Below, in pieces: positions 46,884 through 55,609 of a DNA stretch of 64,000 nt. Position 1 is the stretch's first letter. The number at the start of each line of letters is the position of its first letter. The notes beneath the pieces are model-generated. The model was given only the letters and a program-made list of their open reading frames with translations. It ran no database searches and was not told where the DNA came from. This DNA comes from Actinomycetota bacterium (GTDB lineage: Bacteria; Actinomycetota; Actinomycetes; Actinomycetales; Microbacteriaceae): NCBI GenBank assembly GCA_020161315.1, contig JAIUOH010000002.1, positions 1 to 64,000 of the forward strand, given 5' to 3'. A program made the position numbers and the translations under genes.

Positions 46884-48076
46884 GTGGGGCCGTGGCAGGA
46901 GGTGCGGTAGCAACCGGTGCTTGGCCGGTTGGTGCCGAGCTGCCTACTGAGCCGGTAGGCTCGCTGCCGCGCCCCAGCGCGCTGCAGCGAGCCGTGCTCG
47001 ATGCAGAGACGGGGCTGCTTTCTGCCGCGGAGCTTGAACTCGCGCAGGAGGCCGCAGTGCTCGACACGCTTGAGCGCTTCGCGCTTACCGGCTCACCGCT
47101 TGTGAGCGACGGCGAACAGCGCAGGCAGAGCTTCTCGAGCTACCCCCTCGGCACTTCACTGCACGACGGCGGGGTCGAAGCGGGGCCGGTATTCGCCGTG
47201 TTTGCCGATGGGCATCACCGGGTGATTCCGAGCCTTGCGCGCGCACCGTTTCGCTTTCACGGCCACGCCGCCGATGATGTGGCGCGATCCCGCGCGCTAA
47301 CCTCGTTGCCGCTGAAGCAAGCCGTGATCTCGCCTTCGATGCTGTCGCTGATGGTGCCGGCTGGTGGGCTCGGCGACTATTCGCGCGACGACTTTCTTGC
47401 TGATGTGGTCGCCGGTTGCGCCGAGGATATTCGCAGGTGCTTCGAAGCCGGGGCCACCCGTGTGTCGATCGACTTTACCGAGGGCAGGCTCGCGCTGCGC
47501 GACGACCTGCGCGCGCCGTGGGCGGGGCCAGAGGCGCTCGGTGGTTTCATCGAGCTGATCAACCGCGTGCTCGCCGAGCTGACCGACGCGCAGCGGGCCG
47601 CCGTTGGGGTGCATACCTGCCCCGGCAACGACAACGACTCGGCCCACTCAGCCGATGTCGACTACGCCGAGCTGATCCCGGAACTGTTTCAGATTGAGGC
47701 CGGCTATTTCTTGGTGCAATCGGCGAGTGAGAAAGACCCTGATCGCGTGGCCCGCCTCGTTGGGCGGCAGCTGCGGCTCCTCGAGCGCACGGGGGCGCGT
47801 ACGGTGCCCCGGGTGCTGCTCGGCGTCACCAACCCGACGAGCCCGAAGCTCGAGACCGCAGAAGAGATTCGCGATCGTCTCGTGCAGGCCGCGCGCTTTA
47901 TTCCCGCTGAGCTCCTCGGGTCGACAGACGACTGCGGTTTCTCGCCCTACCTGATCGATGAGAAGCCGCGCCACGGCTCACCCGACTTTGCGCGAGACGT
48001 GGCATTTGCAAAGATCGCTGCCCGCGTGCGGGGCACACAACTCGCAAGCGAAGAACTTGCAGGGAGGGCCGCATGA
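46880..48076 (+). CDS. MetE C-terminal-like (single-barrel) methyltransferase
   Basis: 398 residues, related to the catalytic barrel of MetE but lacking the N-terminal barrel. It starts in an ATGA overlap with metE and ends in one with metF. The start motif LPTEPVGSLPRPSALQRAVL matches the class. Candidate zinc ligands are the His and Cys of VGVHTCPGNDNDS (about 234-246) and Cys of STDDCGFSPYL (about 352-362). Proteins of this core-MetE type may use other methyl donors, or may act with partner proteins. The substrate is unknown, and the neighbouring full-length MetE makes simple redundancy less attractive. Confidence 0.8.
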   Translation: MSGAVAGGAVATGAWPVGAELPTEPVGSLPRPSALQRAVLDAETGLLSAAELELAQEAAVLDTLERFALTGSPLVSDGEQRRQSFSSYPLGTSLHDGGVEAGPVFAVFADGHHRVIPSLARAPFRFHGHAADDVARSRALTSLPLKQAVISPSMLSLMVPAGGLGDYSRDDFLADVVAGCAEDIRRCFEAGATRVSIDFTEGRLALRDDLRAPWAGPEALGGFIELINRVLAELTDAQRAAVGVHTCPGNDNDSAHSADVDYAELIPELFQIEAGYFLVQSASEKDPDRVARLVGRQLRLLERTGARTVPRVLLGVTNPTSPKLETAEEIRDRLVQAARFIPAELLGSTDDCGFSPYLIDEKPRHGSPDFARDVAFAKIAARVRGTQLASEELAGRAA

Positions 48077-48978
48077 ACGCGCTGCTGCTCAAGGGGAGCG
48101 CGCCTACGAAGGCTCGTTTCTCGTTCGAGGTGTTCCCGGCTCGAAGCGGTGCGGCTGCGCTCGCGCTCGGCAACGCGGTGCAGCACCTCGCCGCGGTGCA
48201 GCCAGACTTCATTTCGGTTACGTACGGAGCCAACGGCTCGAATCGAGATGCCTCGCTCGACCTGCTGCGCTACCTGCGCGACCACAGTGACGCGTTGCCA
48301 CTCGCGCACCTCACCACGGTGGGTGAGGATCGATCAGCGGTCAAGGCCGCGATTCACAGCATGATGGACTCGGGAGTGCACGACTTTCTCGCGCTGCGAG
48401 GCGACCCGCCCCGGGGTCTTAGCGAGGACGATTATCTCGTCGCGGGCTCGCTCAGTGCGCTCGAACTGGTGCGCTTGGTGGCCGAAGTGCGCGCCGAGCG
48501 GCCGTCGTTTACGAGTGTTGGCAGAACGGCGGTTGCGGCCTATCCCAATGGTCACTCGCTGTCGCGATCAGTCTCGGCCGATATTGACTGGCTTGTCGCG
48601 AAGCAGGAGGCCGGGGCGCAGTTTGCGATCACTCAGCTCTTCTTCCGCGCCGAAGAGTATCTGGGATTCGTGGATCAGGCGCGATCCCGGGGCCTGACAA
48701 TACCCGTGTTGCCGGGTCTGATGCCGGTGTCGACGAGTGCGCAGTTGCGCAAGGTCGCACAGCTTGCTGGGCGCCCCGCGCCTGAGAAGCTGGTGCGCGA
48801 GATGGACGAATCTGGTGGGTATGCGCCCGAGCTTGGCGTTGAGCACGTGATCTCGCTTTGCCGCGAACTCTTGGCAGGGGGAGCGCCGTCGATTCACCTC
48901 TACACCTTTAATCGGCATGAACAGGTGCTCGCCGTGCTTCGTGAGCTTGAGCTGCTGGAGCCTGCTCTCACCCCCTGA
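48073..48978 (+). CDS. metF: 5,10-methylenetetrahydrofolate reductase
   Basis: Reduces methylene-tetrahydrofolate to 5-methyl-tetrahydrofolate, the methyl donor of MetE; flavoprotein with a TIM barrel. 301 residues. Family segments: FSFEVFPARSG (about 16-26), FISVTYGANGS, LAHLTTVGEDR, DFLALRGDPPRG and ITQLFFRAEEYLGFVDQAR. The ATG overlaps the preceding stop by 4 nt, completing a tightly coupled three-gene methionine operon. Confidence 0.93.
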   Translation: MNALLLKGSAPTKARFSFEVFPARSGAAALALGNAVQHLAAVQPDFISVTYGANGSNRDASLDLLRYLRDHSDALPLAHLTTVGEDRSAVKAAIHSMMDSGVHDFLALRGDPPRGLSEDDYLVAGSLSALELVRLVAEVRAERPSFTSVGRTAVAAYPNGHSLSRSVSADIDWLVAKQEAGAQFAITQLFFRAEEYLGFVDQARSRGLTIPVLPGLMPVSTSAQLRKVAQLAGRPAPEKLVREMDESGGYAPELGVEHVISLCRELLAGGAPSIHLYTFNRHEQVLAVLRELELLEPALTP

Positions 48979-48980
48979 GT

Positions 48981-48999
48981 CCTTCGACAAGTTCAGGGA
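48981..48999. repeat. Dispersed repeat copy (CCTTCGACAAGTTCAGGGA)
   Basis: Located between the convergent metF and lexA genes; differs by one base from the reverse complement of 28328-28346. Confidence 0.6.
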
Positions 49000-49030
49000 C
49001 CCCTGCCGAGGGGTAAAGCGACTGGCCTGC

Positions 49031-49699
49031 CTAGACCGAGCGAAACACCGCCACGACTTTGCCGAGCACCTCGGCGTGATCGCCGAGAATCGGCTCAAAC
49101 GCGCTGTTGCGGGGCAGCAGCCAGGTGTGGCCGTCGCGGCGGCGGAACACCTTGACGGTTGCTTCGCCATCGAGCATGGCGGCCACGATGTCGCCGTTCT
49201 CGGCGTCGCGCTGCTGGCGCACCACCACGAAGTCACCGTCGCAGATTGCGGCGTCGATCATTGACTCGCCATAGACCTTCAGCATGAAGAGCTGACCGTC
49301 GCCGACCAGTTGGCGGGGGAGTGGCACGAGCTCTTCGACCTGTTGGTCTGCGGTGATCGGTACGCCAGCGGCGATGCGGCCCACCAGCGGCACATAGGCG
49401 GTCTCTTCGGGCTGCACGCTCGGGGAGTCTGCGATTGCCTGAGCCGTGCTCGCGAGTTCCGTGAGCACCTCGAGTGCGCGCGGACGGTTGGGGTCGCGGC
49501 GAATGTGGCCGGCAAGCTCAAGCCTGCTGAGCTGGTGAGTCACGCTCGAGAGTGAGGAAAGGCCGACGGCATCGCCGATCTCGCGCATGCTCGGCGGGTA
49601 CCCGCGGCTCTCGACCGATCGCGAAATGAATTCGAGGATCGCCTGCTGCTTCTCGGTCAGCGCCTTGGGTGCGCGCCCGCGGGATTCAGTGCTCATCAT
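49031..49699 (-). CDS. lexA: LexA repressor
   Basis: SOS repressor that self-cleaves when RecA filaments form. 222 residues (221 from the second ATG). The winged helix covers about residues 12-75 ([35 protein letters not shown]). The cleavage site is Ala111-Gly112 in GRIAAGVPI. The serine protease dyad is Ser146 ([10 protein letters not shown]) and Lys183 (ATVKVFRR). Divergent from the LysM gene, with a LexA box in between; converges with metF. Confidence 0.97.
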   Translation of the reverse strand: MMSTESRGRAPKALTEKQQAILEFISRSVESRGYPPSMREIGDAVGLSSLSSVTHQLSRLELAGHIRRDPNRPRALEVLTELASTAQAIADSPSVQPEETAYVPLVGRIAAGVPITADQQVEELVPLPRQLVGDGQLFMLKVYGESMIDAAICDGDFVVVRQQRDAENGDIVAAMLDGEATVKVFRRRDGHTWLLPRNSAFEPILGDHAEVLGKVVAVFRSV

Positions 49700-49745
49700 C
49701 TCTACTTTCGGTTGCGAGAAGTTGATGTCTGGGCCGCCGAACCGT

Positions 49746-49753
49746 AAATGTCG
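49746..49753 (+). promoter_or_regulatory. Orphan TGTCGGTG motif between lexA and the LysM gene
   Basis: The sequence around 49746-49760 (AAATGTCGGTGGT) repeats the ftsK and recA damage-promoter motif, but the position 8 nt later reads TTCACT instead of TANNNT. Probably a degenerate site. Confidence 0.3.
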
Positions 49754-49882
49754 GTGGTTGCTGATTCACTCCTCGTAATCGAAACAGTAGCCCCTGTGTT
49801 CGAAGAGAAGCAAAGATTTGTTCGAGTGTCGCGCGAAATATTCGCCCATAGATTCGAAAGCAGGGGTTGCTTTTTCGAAACA

Positions 49883-49898
49883 TCGAAAGTATATTCGA
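49883..49898. promoter_or_regulatory. LexA (SOS) box between lexA and the LysM gene
   Basis: TCGAAAGTATATTCGA has the same half-sites and 16-bp length as the recA box. Further TTCGAA-containing partial palindromes lie on each side (49854-49880 and 49895-49912). Confidence 0.7.
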
Positions 49899-49954
49899 AA
49901 CAGAGATTCGAATCGCGAGCCGATTCGTCTCTCTCAACGCAAGGAGCAATCATC

Positions 49955-50401
49955 ATGAGCGCATCGATCACCATCATTTCTACCCCGCTGACCGCAGCAA
50001 TTGCGCGCACGGGGGTGCAGGGCGAGTCATCGCCTCAGAAGTCGCCAGCTCGTGCCCGTCTGCGGCTCACTCGTCGTGGCCGTGCAGTATTCGGCGCCCT
50101 TGCCACTCTGCTGGTGATTGGTGTGCTCGCGGTGCTCGCTACATTCAGCGGCGCACAGGCGGTTGCTTCTGCAGAAACTGGCAGCACTGAGTTTGGCTAC
50201 GTCGTGGTGCAGCCTGGTGATTCGCTCTGGCAGGTTGCAAACAGCATCGACCCGAACGTTGACCCGCGCGACCTGGTTGCTGAGATCGTGCGCCTGAACC
50301 AGCTTGATGGTTCAGGCGTGATCGCCGGGCAGCCCATCGCTGTGCCGCTGCGCTACGCAGACGCTCCGGGCGTGGTCAGCGCATCTGATCTGGGTCTCTA
50401 G
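49955..50401 (+). CDS. LysM-domain membrane protein, SOS-linked cell-division inhibitor type (ChiZ/YneA/DivS-like)
   Basis: 148 residues from ATG 49955, with AAGGAG 6 nt upstream. One transmembrane helix (AVFGALATLLVIGVLAVLAT, about 45-64) is followed by an extracytoplasmic LysM domain (VVVQPGDSLWQVANSIDPNV, about 84-130) that should bind peptidoglycan. Divergent from lexA with a LexA box between them. The same arrangement is known for Rv2719c (ChiZ) in mycobacteria, divS in Corynebacterium and yneA in Bacillus, which delay division during DNA damage. No separate hydrolase domain is visible. Confidence 0.82.
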   Translation: MSASITIISTPLTAAIARTGVQGESSPQKSPARARLRLTRRGRAVFGALATLLVIGVLAVLATFSGAQAVASAETGSTEFGYVVVQPGDSLWQVANSIDPNVDPRDLVAEIVRLNQLDGSGVIAGQPIAVPLRYADAPGVVSASDLGL

Positions 50402-50475
50402 GGTTGGGCGGCTGAGACGGTTCGCGGCGCTGGCTCTCCTCGGTACCCGTGCTTCGACCACCAAGCTTCGATCAC

Positions 50476-50481
50476 TAGACT
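50476..50481 (+). promoter_or_regulatory. Putative -10 box (TAGACT) of hisC
   Basis: TAGACT ends 6 nt before GTG 50488. Confidence 0.5.
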
Positions 50482-50487
50482 GAATGC

Positions 50488-51576
50488 GTGACCAGCCTCA
50501 GCGATTTGCCCCTGCGTTCAAACCTCGTCGGCAAGGAACCATACGGCGCCCCGCAAGACCCGGTTCCCGTGAGCCTCAACGTGAACGAGAACACGCATCC
50601 GTTGCCTGAGGCAGTTGTCGAAGACATCGTCGCCTCGCTCGCTCAGGCAGTGCGTGGTGTGAATCGGTACCCCGATCGAGAGTTCATGGGTCTGCGCGAA
50701 GATCTCGCACGCTACCTCGGGCACGGGCTAACGGCTGAGCAACTGTGGGCCGCAAACGGTTCGAACGAGGTGCTGCAGCAGGTGCTGCAGGCATTCGGTG
50801 GCCCCGGGCGTAGTCTGCTGAGTTTCACGCCGACGTATTCGATGTATCCGCTGCTCGCAGACGGCACCGACACCGAATGGGTGGCAATCCCGCGACCCGA
50901 GGGTTACAAGCTCACACCTGAGGCGGTCGTGAGCGCGATTCGTGAGCACCGACCAAGCATCGTCATTCTTTGCGGCCCGAACAACCCAACCGGCACCTCA
51001 CTTGATCTTGACGTGGTGAAGGCCGCCTACGATGCGTTCGAAGGAATGCTGATTGTTGATGAGGCATACCATGAGTTTGATCGCGGCCATACGAGCGCAC
51101 TCACCCTGCTGGCGGGCCGCCACCGTCTGATGGTGTCGCGCACCATGAGCAAGGCCTTTGCTTTCGCTGGCGTCAGGCTCGGATACCTCGCCGCAGACGC
51201 TGCCGTGATCGACGCGCTGCGTCTGGTGCGCCTGCCGTATCACCTGTCTGCGCTGACGCAGGCTGCCGCGTCTGCTGCGCTGCGCCACTCATCAGAAATG
51301 TTGCGCGCCGTGGACGATATTCGCGACCAGCGAGATCGGCTCGCCGCCGAACTCGAGTCGTTCGGCTATCTGGTGCACTCCTCAGGTGCCAACTTCTTGC
51401 TCGTCGGGGGCTTTAGCGACCCCGAAGCGACATTCTCGGCGCTTCGCGCGCAGGGCATTCTGATTCGTAACCTCAGTATCGACGGGCACCTCAGGCTCAC
51501 CGCGGGCACCGAAGACGAGACCACGCAGCTGCTCGAGGCCATCCGGGCGCTTGGCCCGGGCGGCGCGCAGAGCTAA
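50488..51576 (+). CDS. hisC: Histidinol-phosphate aminotransferase
   Basis: PLP enzyme that transaminates imidazole-acetol phosphate to histidinol phosphate. 362 residues, fold type I. NPTGTSLD (about 168-175), the VDEAYHEF aspartate/tyrosine motif and the PLP lysine in SRTMSKAFAFAGVRLGY (about 218) are intact. GTG start predicted leaderless. It is separated from hisB by an oppositely oriented VIT transporter gene. The stop codon is within the hairpin AACCGC-TCTGC-GCGGTT. Confidence 0.94.
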   Translation: MTSLSDLPLRSNLVGKEPYGAPQDPVPVSLNVNENTHPLPEAVVEDIVASLAQAVRGVNRYPDREFMGLREDLARYLGHGLTAEQLWAANGSNEVLQQVLQAFGGPGRSLLSFTPTYSMYPLLADGTDTEWVAIPRPEGYKLTPEAVVSAIREHRPSIVILCGPNNPTGTSLDLDVVKAAYDAFEGMLIVDEAYHEFDRGHTSALTLLAGRHRLMVSRTMSKAFAFAGVRLGYLAADAAVIDALRLVRLPYHLSALTQAAASAALRHSSEMLRAVDDIRDQRDRLAAELESFGYLVHSSGANFLLVGGFSDPEATFSALRAQGILIRNLSIDGHLRLTAGTEDETTQLLEAIRALGPGGAQS

Positions 51577-51591
51577 CCGCTCTGCGCGGTT
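51575..51591. terminator. Hairpin at the hisC stop codon, between convergent genes
   Basis: AACCGC (51575-51580) pairs with GCGGTT (51586-51591), loop TCTGC. Short stem without a U-tract; weak terminator candidate. Confidence 0.35.
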
Positions 51592-51606
51592 GGCGGTCGT
51601 TACCGG

Positions 51607-52347
51607 CTAGCCAACCGCAACCCCGAACGCGAGGCCGATCAGATAGGTCGCGATCATTGTTGCCGACCCCATCAGTACATTACGCAGGATCGCCCTCACT
51701 ATCGGCGCACCACCCAGCTTTGCGCTGACCCAGCCGGTGAGCAATAGACCGATCACTACCGCCGCAGCGGTCACGAGCATTGCGTTGCCGACTGGCAGGA
51801 TGATCATGATGAGCGGAATCAGGGCACCCGCAGTGAACGCTACGAATGACGAGAGTGCTGCCTGCCAAGGGCTCGTCAGTTCTTCGGGGTCGATGCCAAG
51901 CTCGACCTCGGCGTGAGCGGCGAGCGCATCGTGCGCGGTCAATTCTTCGGCAACCTTGCGAGCAACATCGGGCGAGAGTCCGCGCTTGCGATACAAACCG
52001 GTCAGCTCCGCAAGCTCTGCTGCGGGTTGCTCTTGCAGCTCACGCAGCTCCTTCGCGATAAGGGCTTTCTCGGTGTCACGCTGTGTGCTGACCGAGACAT
52101 ATTCGCCGCCGGCCATCGAGAACGCGCCGGCCACGAGCGCCGCGATGCCCGCGGTTGCGATCGCTGCGACGTTGCCCGGTGTGGCTGCCGCCACGCCTAC
52201 GACGACACCCGCGACTGACACGATGCCGTCATTTGCGCCGAGCACGCCCGCGCGCAGCCAGTTCAACCGCTGCCCAACCTTGCCCTCGTCGTGAACCGCG
52301 TGCAGGTGGTCGAGCGCTGACTCAAGATTTGTTTGTTCTTCGGACAT
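51607..52347 (-). CDS. VIT1/CCC1-family iron/manganese transporter
   Basis: 246 residues from ATG 52347 (MSEEQTNLES). The N-terminal RLNWLRAGVLGANDGIVSVAG motif is the VIT signature. Five transmembrane helices (two near the N-terminus, three in the last 100 residues) flank a soluble charged region with RDTEKALIAKELRELQE, rich in glutamates that bind metal in this family. Predicted to export or sequester Fe or Mn. The frame is open back to 52521, overlapping hisB, but conserved sequence starts at 52347. It lies antisense between hisC and hisB. Confidence 0.85.
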   Translation of the reverse strand: MSEEQTNLESALDHLHAVHDEGKVGQRLNWLRAGVLGANDGIVSVAGVVVGVAAATPGNVAAIATAGIAALVAGAFSMAGGEYVSVSTQRDTEKALIAKELRELQEQPAAELAELTGLYRKRGLSPDVARKVAEELTAHDALAAHAEVELGIDPEELTSPWQAALSSFVAFTAGALIPLIMIILPVGNAMLVTAAAVVIGLLLTGWVSAKLGGAPIVRAILRNVLMGSATMIATYLIGLAFGVAVG

Positions 52348-52506
52348 GGCTTCATCATGGCGCTGAACTCGCGACGCCACAAGCAAGGTGAGGCTTGGCT
52401 TACCGTGCGCGTGAGCGGCGAAGGTCGCGGTGCCGTCTGTGGTGCGGGTTACGGTGCAGGCTGCAGGGCTGCTGTCACACTCTGAAGCACGGCCTTCGCG
52501 AAAGGC

Positions 52507-52512
52507 TAGGAT
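52507..52512 (+). promoter_or_regulatory. Putative -10 box (TAGGAT) of hisB
   Basis: TAGGAT ends 7 nt before the hisB ATG 52520. Confidence 0.5.
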
Positions 52513-52519
52513 TGAGAAC

Positions 52520-53128
52520 ATGTCTCACGCTCTCCGTACCGCGTCGCTCGAACGAGCCACGAGCGAGTCTCAGATCACAGTCAGCGTCAACCTCGACGGC
52601 ACCGGTGAGGCAGATGTTGCCACGGGCGTGCCGTTCTTCGACCACATGCTGACGGCGTTTGCCCGTCACTCACTCACAGACCTGACCGTGCGTGCCGCGG
52701 GCGATGTGCATATCGACGTGCATCACACCGTCGAAGACACCGGAATTTTGCTTGGCCAGGCGTTGCTCGAAGCGCTCGGAGATAAGCGCGGGATCAGCCG
52801 CTACGGTGATGCGCTCGTGCCACTTGATGAGGCGCTGGCACAAGCGGTGGTCGACATTTCTGGGCGCCCGTACCTCGTGCACAGCGGTGAGCCCGTAGGT
52901 TTTGAGTTTCACCTCATCGGCGGCCACTACACAGGCAGCATGGTGCGTCACTTCTTCGAAGCACTCACGCTGAACGCTCGACTCACCGTGCACCTGAAGC
53001 TGATTGAGGGCCGCGACCCGCACCACATTGCCGAGGCCGAGTTCAAGGCTTTCGCGCGCGCGTTTCGTGAGGCGAAGGCACTCGACCCGCTGGTCGTGGG
53101 TGTACCCAGCACCAAGGGAAAGCTGTGA
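52520..53128 (+). CDS. hisB: Imidazoleglycerol-phosphate dehydratase
   Basis: Dehydrates imidazoleglycerol phosphate, sixth step of histidine synthesis. 202 residues, monofunctional (no phosphatase domain). Metal-binding histidine motifs are present: [30 protein letters not shown] and the second pair [35 protein letters not shown] 52520 follows TAGGAT by 7 nt. Stop overlaps the hisH GTG by 4 nt. Confidence 0.95.
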   Translation: MSHALRTASLERATSESQITVSVNLDGTGEADVATGVPFFDHMLTAFARHSLTDLTVRAAGDVHIDVHHTVEDTGILLGQALLEALGDKRGISRYGDALVPLDEALAQAVVDISGRPYLVHSGEPVGFEFHLIGGHYTGSMVRHFFEALTLNARLTVHLKLIEGRDPHHIAEAEFKAFARAFREAKALDPLVVGVPSTKGKL

Positions 53129-53793
53129 GCAGGCTCGTCGCTGACGGTGTCGATGGAACAGCGCCTCGCAAGCTCGTCGCTGTTCTTGATTACGGCTCGG
53201 GCAACGTGCACTCCGTAGTCAAAGCTCTCGAAGCTGCCGGGGCTGAGGTAGTACTCACGAGGGATCACCAGGCCGTGATGCAGGCTGACGGACTGCTGGT
53301 GCCGGGCGTCGGAGCGTTTGACGCCGTGATGCAGCAGCTGAAAGCCGTACGCGGTGACGAACTCATCGACCGCCGACTTGCAGGCGGGCGGCCCGTGCTT
53401 GGCATCTGCGTGGGGGAGCAAGTCATGTTTGACCGCGGCGTCGAGCACGGCGTTGAGAGTGAAGGGCTCGGCCAGTGGCCAGGCACTGTGCGTCAGCTGC
53501 AGGCCGATCGCCTGCCCCACATGGGATGGAACACCGTCGAGGCTGCGGAAGGCTCGACCCTTTTCGCCGGCATCGAGCACGAGCGCTTCTACTTCGTGCA
53601 CAGCTACGCAGCGACCGACTGGAGCATCGAGGGGCGCACCGCCTCCACCGTGCCCAAGGTGACGTGGGCAGAGCACGGCGAGCGCTTCATTGCTGCCGTT
53701 GAGAACGGCCCACTCACCGCCACACAGTTTCACCCCGAGAAATCCGGGGAGGCAGGCATTCGCTTGCTGCGCAACTGGGTCGAGTCGCTGTAG
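53125..53793 (+). CDS. hisH: Imidazole glycerol phosphate synthase, glutamine amidotransferase subunit
   Basis: Class I glutaminase that delivers ammonia to HisF, whose gene is not in this window. 222 residues from GTG 53125 overlapping the hisB stop. Catalytic cysteine in [11 protein letters not shown] (about 94) and His/Glu in [12 protein letters not shown] (about 204-206). The first 18 residues are a short extension before [15 protein letters not shown]. Confidence 0.94.
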   Translation: MSRLVADGVDGTAPRKLVAVLDYGSGNVHSVVKALEAAGAEVVLTRDHQAVMQADGLLVPGVGAFDAVMQQLKAVRGDELIDRRLAGGRPVLGICVGEQVMFDRGVEHGVESEGLGQWPGTVRQLQADRLPHMGWNTVEAAEGSTLFAGIEHERFYFVHSYAATDWSIEGRTASTVPKVTWAEHGERFIAAVENGPLTATQFHPEKSGEAGIRLLRNWVESL

Positions 53794-53853
53794 GCAGCGA
53801 TCCTCGCCCCTAAATATTCTTCGCAAGATCAGACACTTAAGGAACCACACCCG

Positions 53854-54603
53854 ATGACCGAACTCAGCACCCAGCCCAGGCTCGAACTGCTGCCCGCCGT
53901 AGACGTTGCAGATGGCAAGGCAGTGCGACTCACTCAGGGCGAGGCCGGTACCGAAACCAGCTACGGCAGCCCGGTTGATGCGGCGCTCGACTGGATCGAA
54001 CAGGGTGCGGAGTGGATCCACCTCGTAGACCTCGATGCCGCCTTCGGACGCGGCAGCAACGCGGCGCTGCTGCGCAAGGTCGTGAAGCAGTCGAAGCGCG
54101 TGAAGATTGAGCTTTCGGGCGGCATCCGCGATGATGCCAGCCTTGAGGCTGCGCTTGAGCTCGGTGCGACCCGCGTCAATCTCGGCACTGCGGCGCTCGA
54201 GAACCCTGAGTGGACCCGCGCGGTCATTGCTCGCTACGGCGATCAGATTGCGGTTGGTCTCGACGTGCGTGGCGAGACCCTCGCTGCGCGTGGCTGGACC
54301 CAGGACGGCGGCAATCTTTGGGAGGTGCTCGATCGTCTCGAGGATGCGAAGTGCCCGCGCTACGTGGTTACTGACGTTACCAAGGACGGCACGCTGCGAG
54401 GGCCGAACGTCGAGCTGCTGAAGCAGGTGTGCGAGCGCACCGACCGCCCGGTCGTCGCCTCGGGAGGTGTCTCGAGCCTCGACGATATCGCCGCGCTGCG
54501 CCAGCTCGTATCGTTTGGAGTCGAGGGTGCCATCGTGGGCAAGGCGCTCTACGCTGATGCCTTCACGCTGCCCGCCGCGCTCGATGTGGCCGGCAGGCCG
54601 TAA
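53854..54603 (+). CDS. priA: Phosphoribosyl isomerase A (HisA/PriA)
   Basis: Actinobacterial bifunctional isomerase acting on ProFAR (histidine) and phosphoribosyl-anthranilate (tryptophan). 249 residues, beta/alpha barrel. General acid/base aspartates appear in [15 protein letters not shown] (about 15-20) and [15 protein letters not shown] (about 175); the phosphate loops are ELSGGIRDD and [11 protein letters not shown]. Bifunctionality is inferred from taxonomy; no separate trpF was looked for outside this window. RBS-type TTAAGGAA lies 8 nt upstream. Confidence 0.92.
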   Translation: MTELSTQPRLELLPAVDVADGKAVRLTQGEAGTETSYGSPVDAALDWIEQGAEWIHLVDLDAAFGRGSNAALLRKVVKQSKRVKIELSGGIRDDASLEAALELGATRVNLGTAALENPEWTRAVIARYGDQIAVGLDVRGETLAARGWTQDGGNLWEVLDRLEDAKCPRYVVTDVTKDGTLRGPNVELLKQVCERTDRPVVASGGVSSLDDIAALRQLVSFGVEGAIVGKALYADAFTLPAALDVAGRP

Positions 54604-54611
54604 CCTGCACC

Positions 54612-55520
54612 TTGGCGATCAAGAAGCTTCCCTCGACCGGTGACGCGCCCCGCAACACCGGGGTGCCAGCGTCGCTCGTTGCTGGGGGTGCGGCCGATTC
54701 GGCGGGATTTCCGTGGGCGGGCCGCACCTTTGATCATCACGAAACCGCGTTTGCGGGCGACGATGGAACCACGCCCGAGGCTCTGAAGCTTGCGGTAGCT
54801 CGGCTGCGCGATGCGGCAGCGTTCCATCGGCAAGGATCGGTGCTTGCGCCTGGAGCTTCTGGCGCTCCTGGCATTTCTGGCGGACTGGAGGCTCTGGCCT
54901 CAGCCCACACTGAAGCTCTGCTCGCACTTTCTGCTGTGCGGGTGCTGATTCCGCTGCTCGCTGAGGCTGGCGATTTTGGGCTCACCCCTGAGGGGCGAAC
55001 CGTTGAGAAATCGCAGGAACTCTCAATCGTCACAGTAGGAGCGCCAGACGGACGCCGCGTGATGCCAGTGTTCAGTAGCGTCGACGCGATGCGCGCTTGG
55101 AACCCGGAGGCGCGCCCGATCCCTGTGCCGATGCCGCAGGCTGCTGTTGCCGCCGCACAAGAAGAGACCGACTTGATCATCGTTGATCCGGGCAGCCCAG
55201 ACTCTGAGATAGGAGTGCGACGCACCCAGCTTGAAGCGGTGGCGATCGGTGCCCGAGCGGTGCCTGCGTGGGCTGACGCCGCAGTTGCCGAGGCATTTCA
55301 CGCCGCCGCGATCGGTGATGCACGTGTGCGACAGATCAGCATCGCCCCGGCCGACCCCGAGGCCCGCCTGCTTGAGGCTGAGGTTGCTGTCATCGTCGAG
55401 CTGCAACCGGGGCTTGAACGGGCGTCGCTCGAGGAGCTGCTTGGCGAACTGCAGCAGCGCTGGGCCGCGAGCGAGGTCATCGCGGCGAGGGTTGACTCGC
55501 TACGGCTCGTGTTGCGGTGA
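54612..55520 (+). CDS. SseB-family protein
   Basis: 302 residues from TTG 54612 (AIKKLPSTGDAPRN). The central part (about 75-190) is an SseB N-terminal domain: LRDAAAFHRQGSVLAPGA, LIPLLAEAG, MPVFSSVDAMRAWNPEARPI. The remainder contains LIIVDPGSPDSEIGVRRTQ and a helical C-terminus. It follows priA by 8 nt and is probably in the his transcript. SseB-like proteins adjoin his genes in many Actinobacteria, but no enzymatic role is established. Confidence 0.75.
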   Translation: MAIKKLPSTGDAPRNTGVPASLVAGGAADSAGFPWAGRTFDHHETAFAGDDGTTPEALKLAVARLRDAAAFHRQGSVLAPGASGAPGISGGLEALASAHTEALLALSAVRVLIPLLAEAGDFGLTPEGRTVEKSQELSIVTVGAPDGRRVMPVFSSVDAMRAWNPEARPIPVPMPQAAVAAAQEETDLIIVDPGSPDSEIGVRRTQLEAVAIGARAVPAWADAAVAEAFHAAAIGDARVRQISIAPADPEARLLEAEVAVIVELQPGLERASLEELLGELQQRWAASEVIAARVDSLRLVLR

Positions 55521-55609
55521 TTCGGTGTTGTGCGGTGCACGGTTTTGCAGTGATTCGATGTTTACGTAGGCGCGGTGTTGCGAGGCAGCGTGTTGAAGCT
55601 GCGGGCATT

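Noticed and set aside
49895-49912. Second LexA box (TCGAAACAGAGATTCGA)
   Set aside because: The half-sites are 17 bp end to end, one base longer than the 16-bp recA box, so I treat it only as a partial palindrome.
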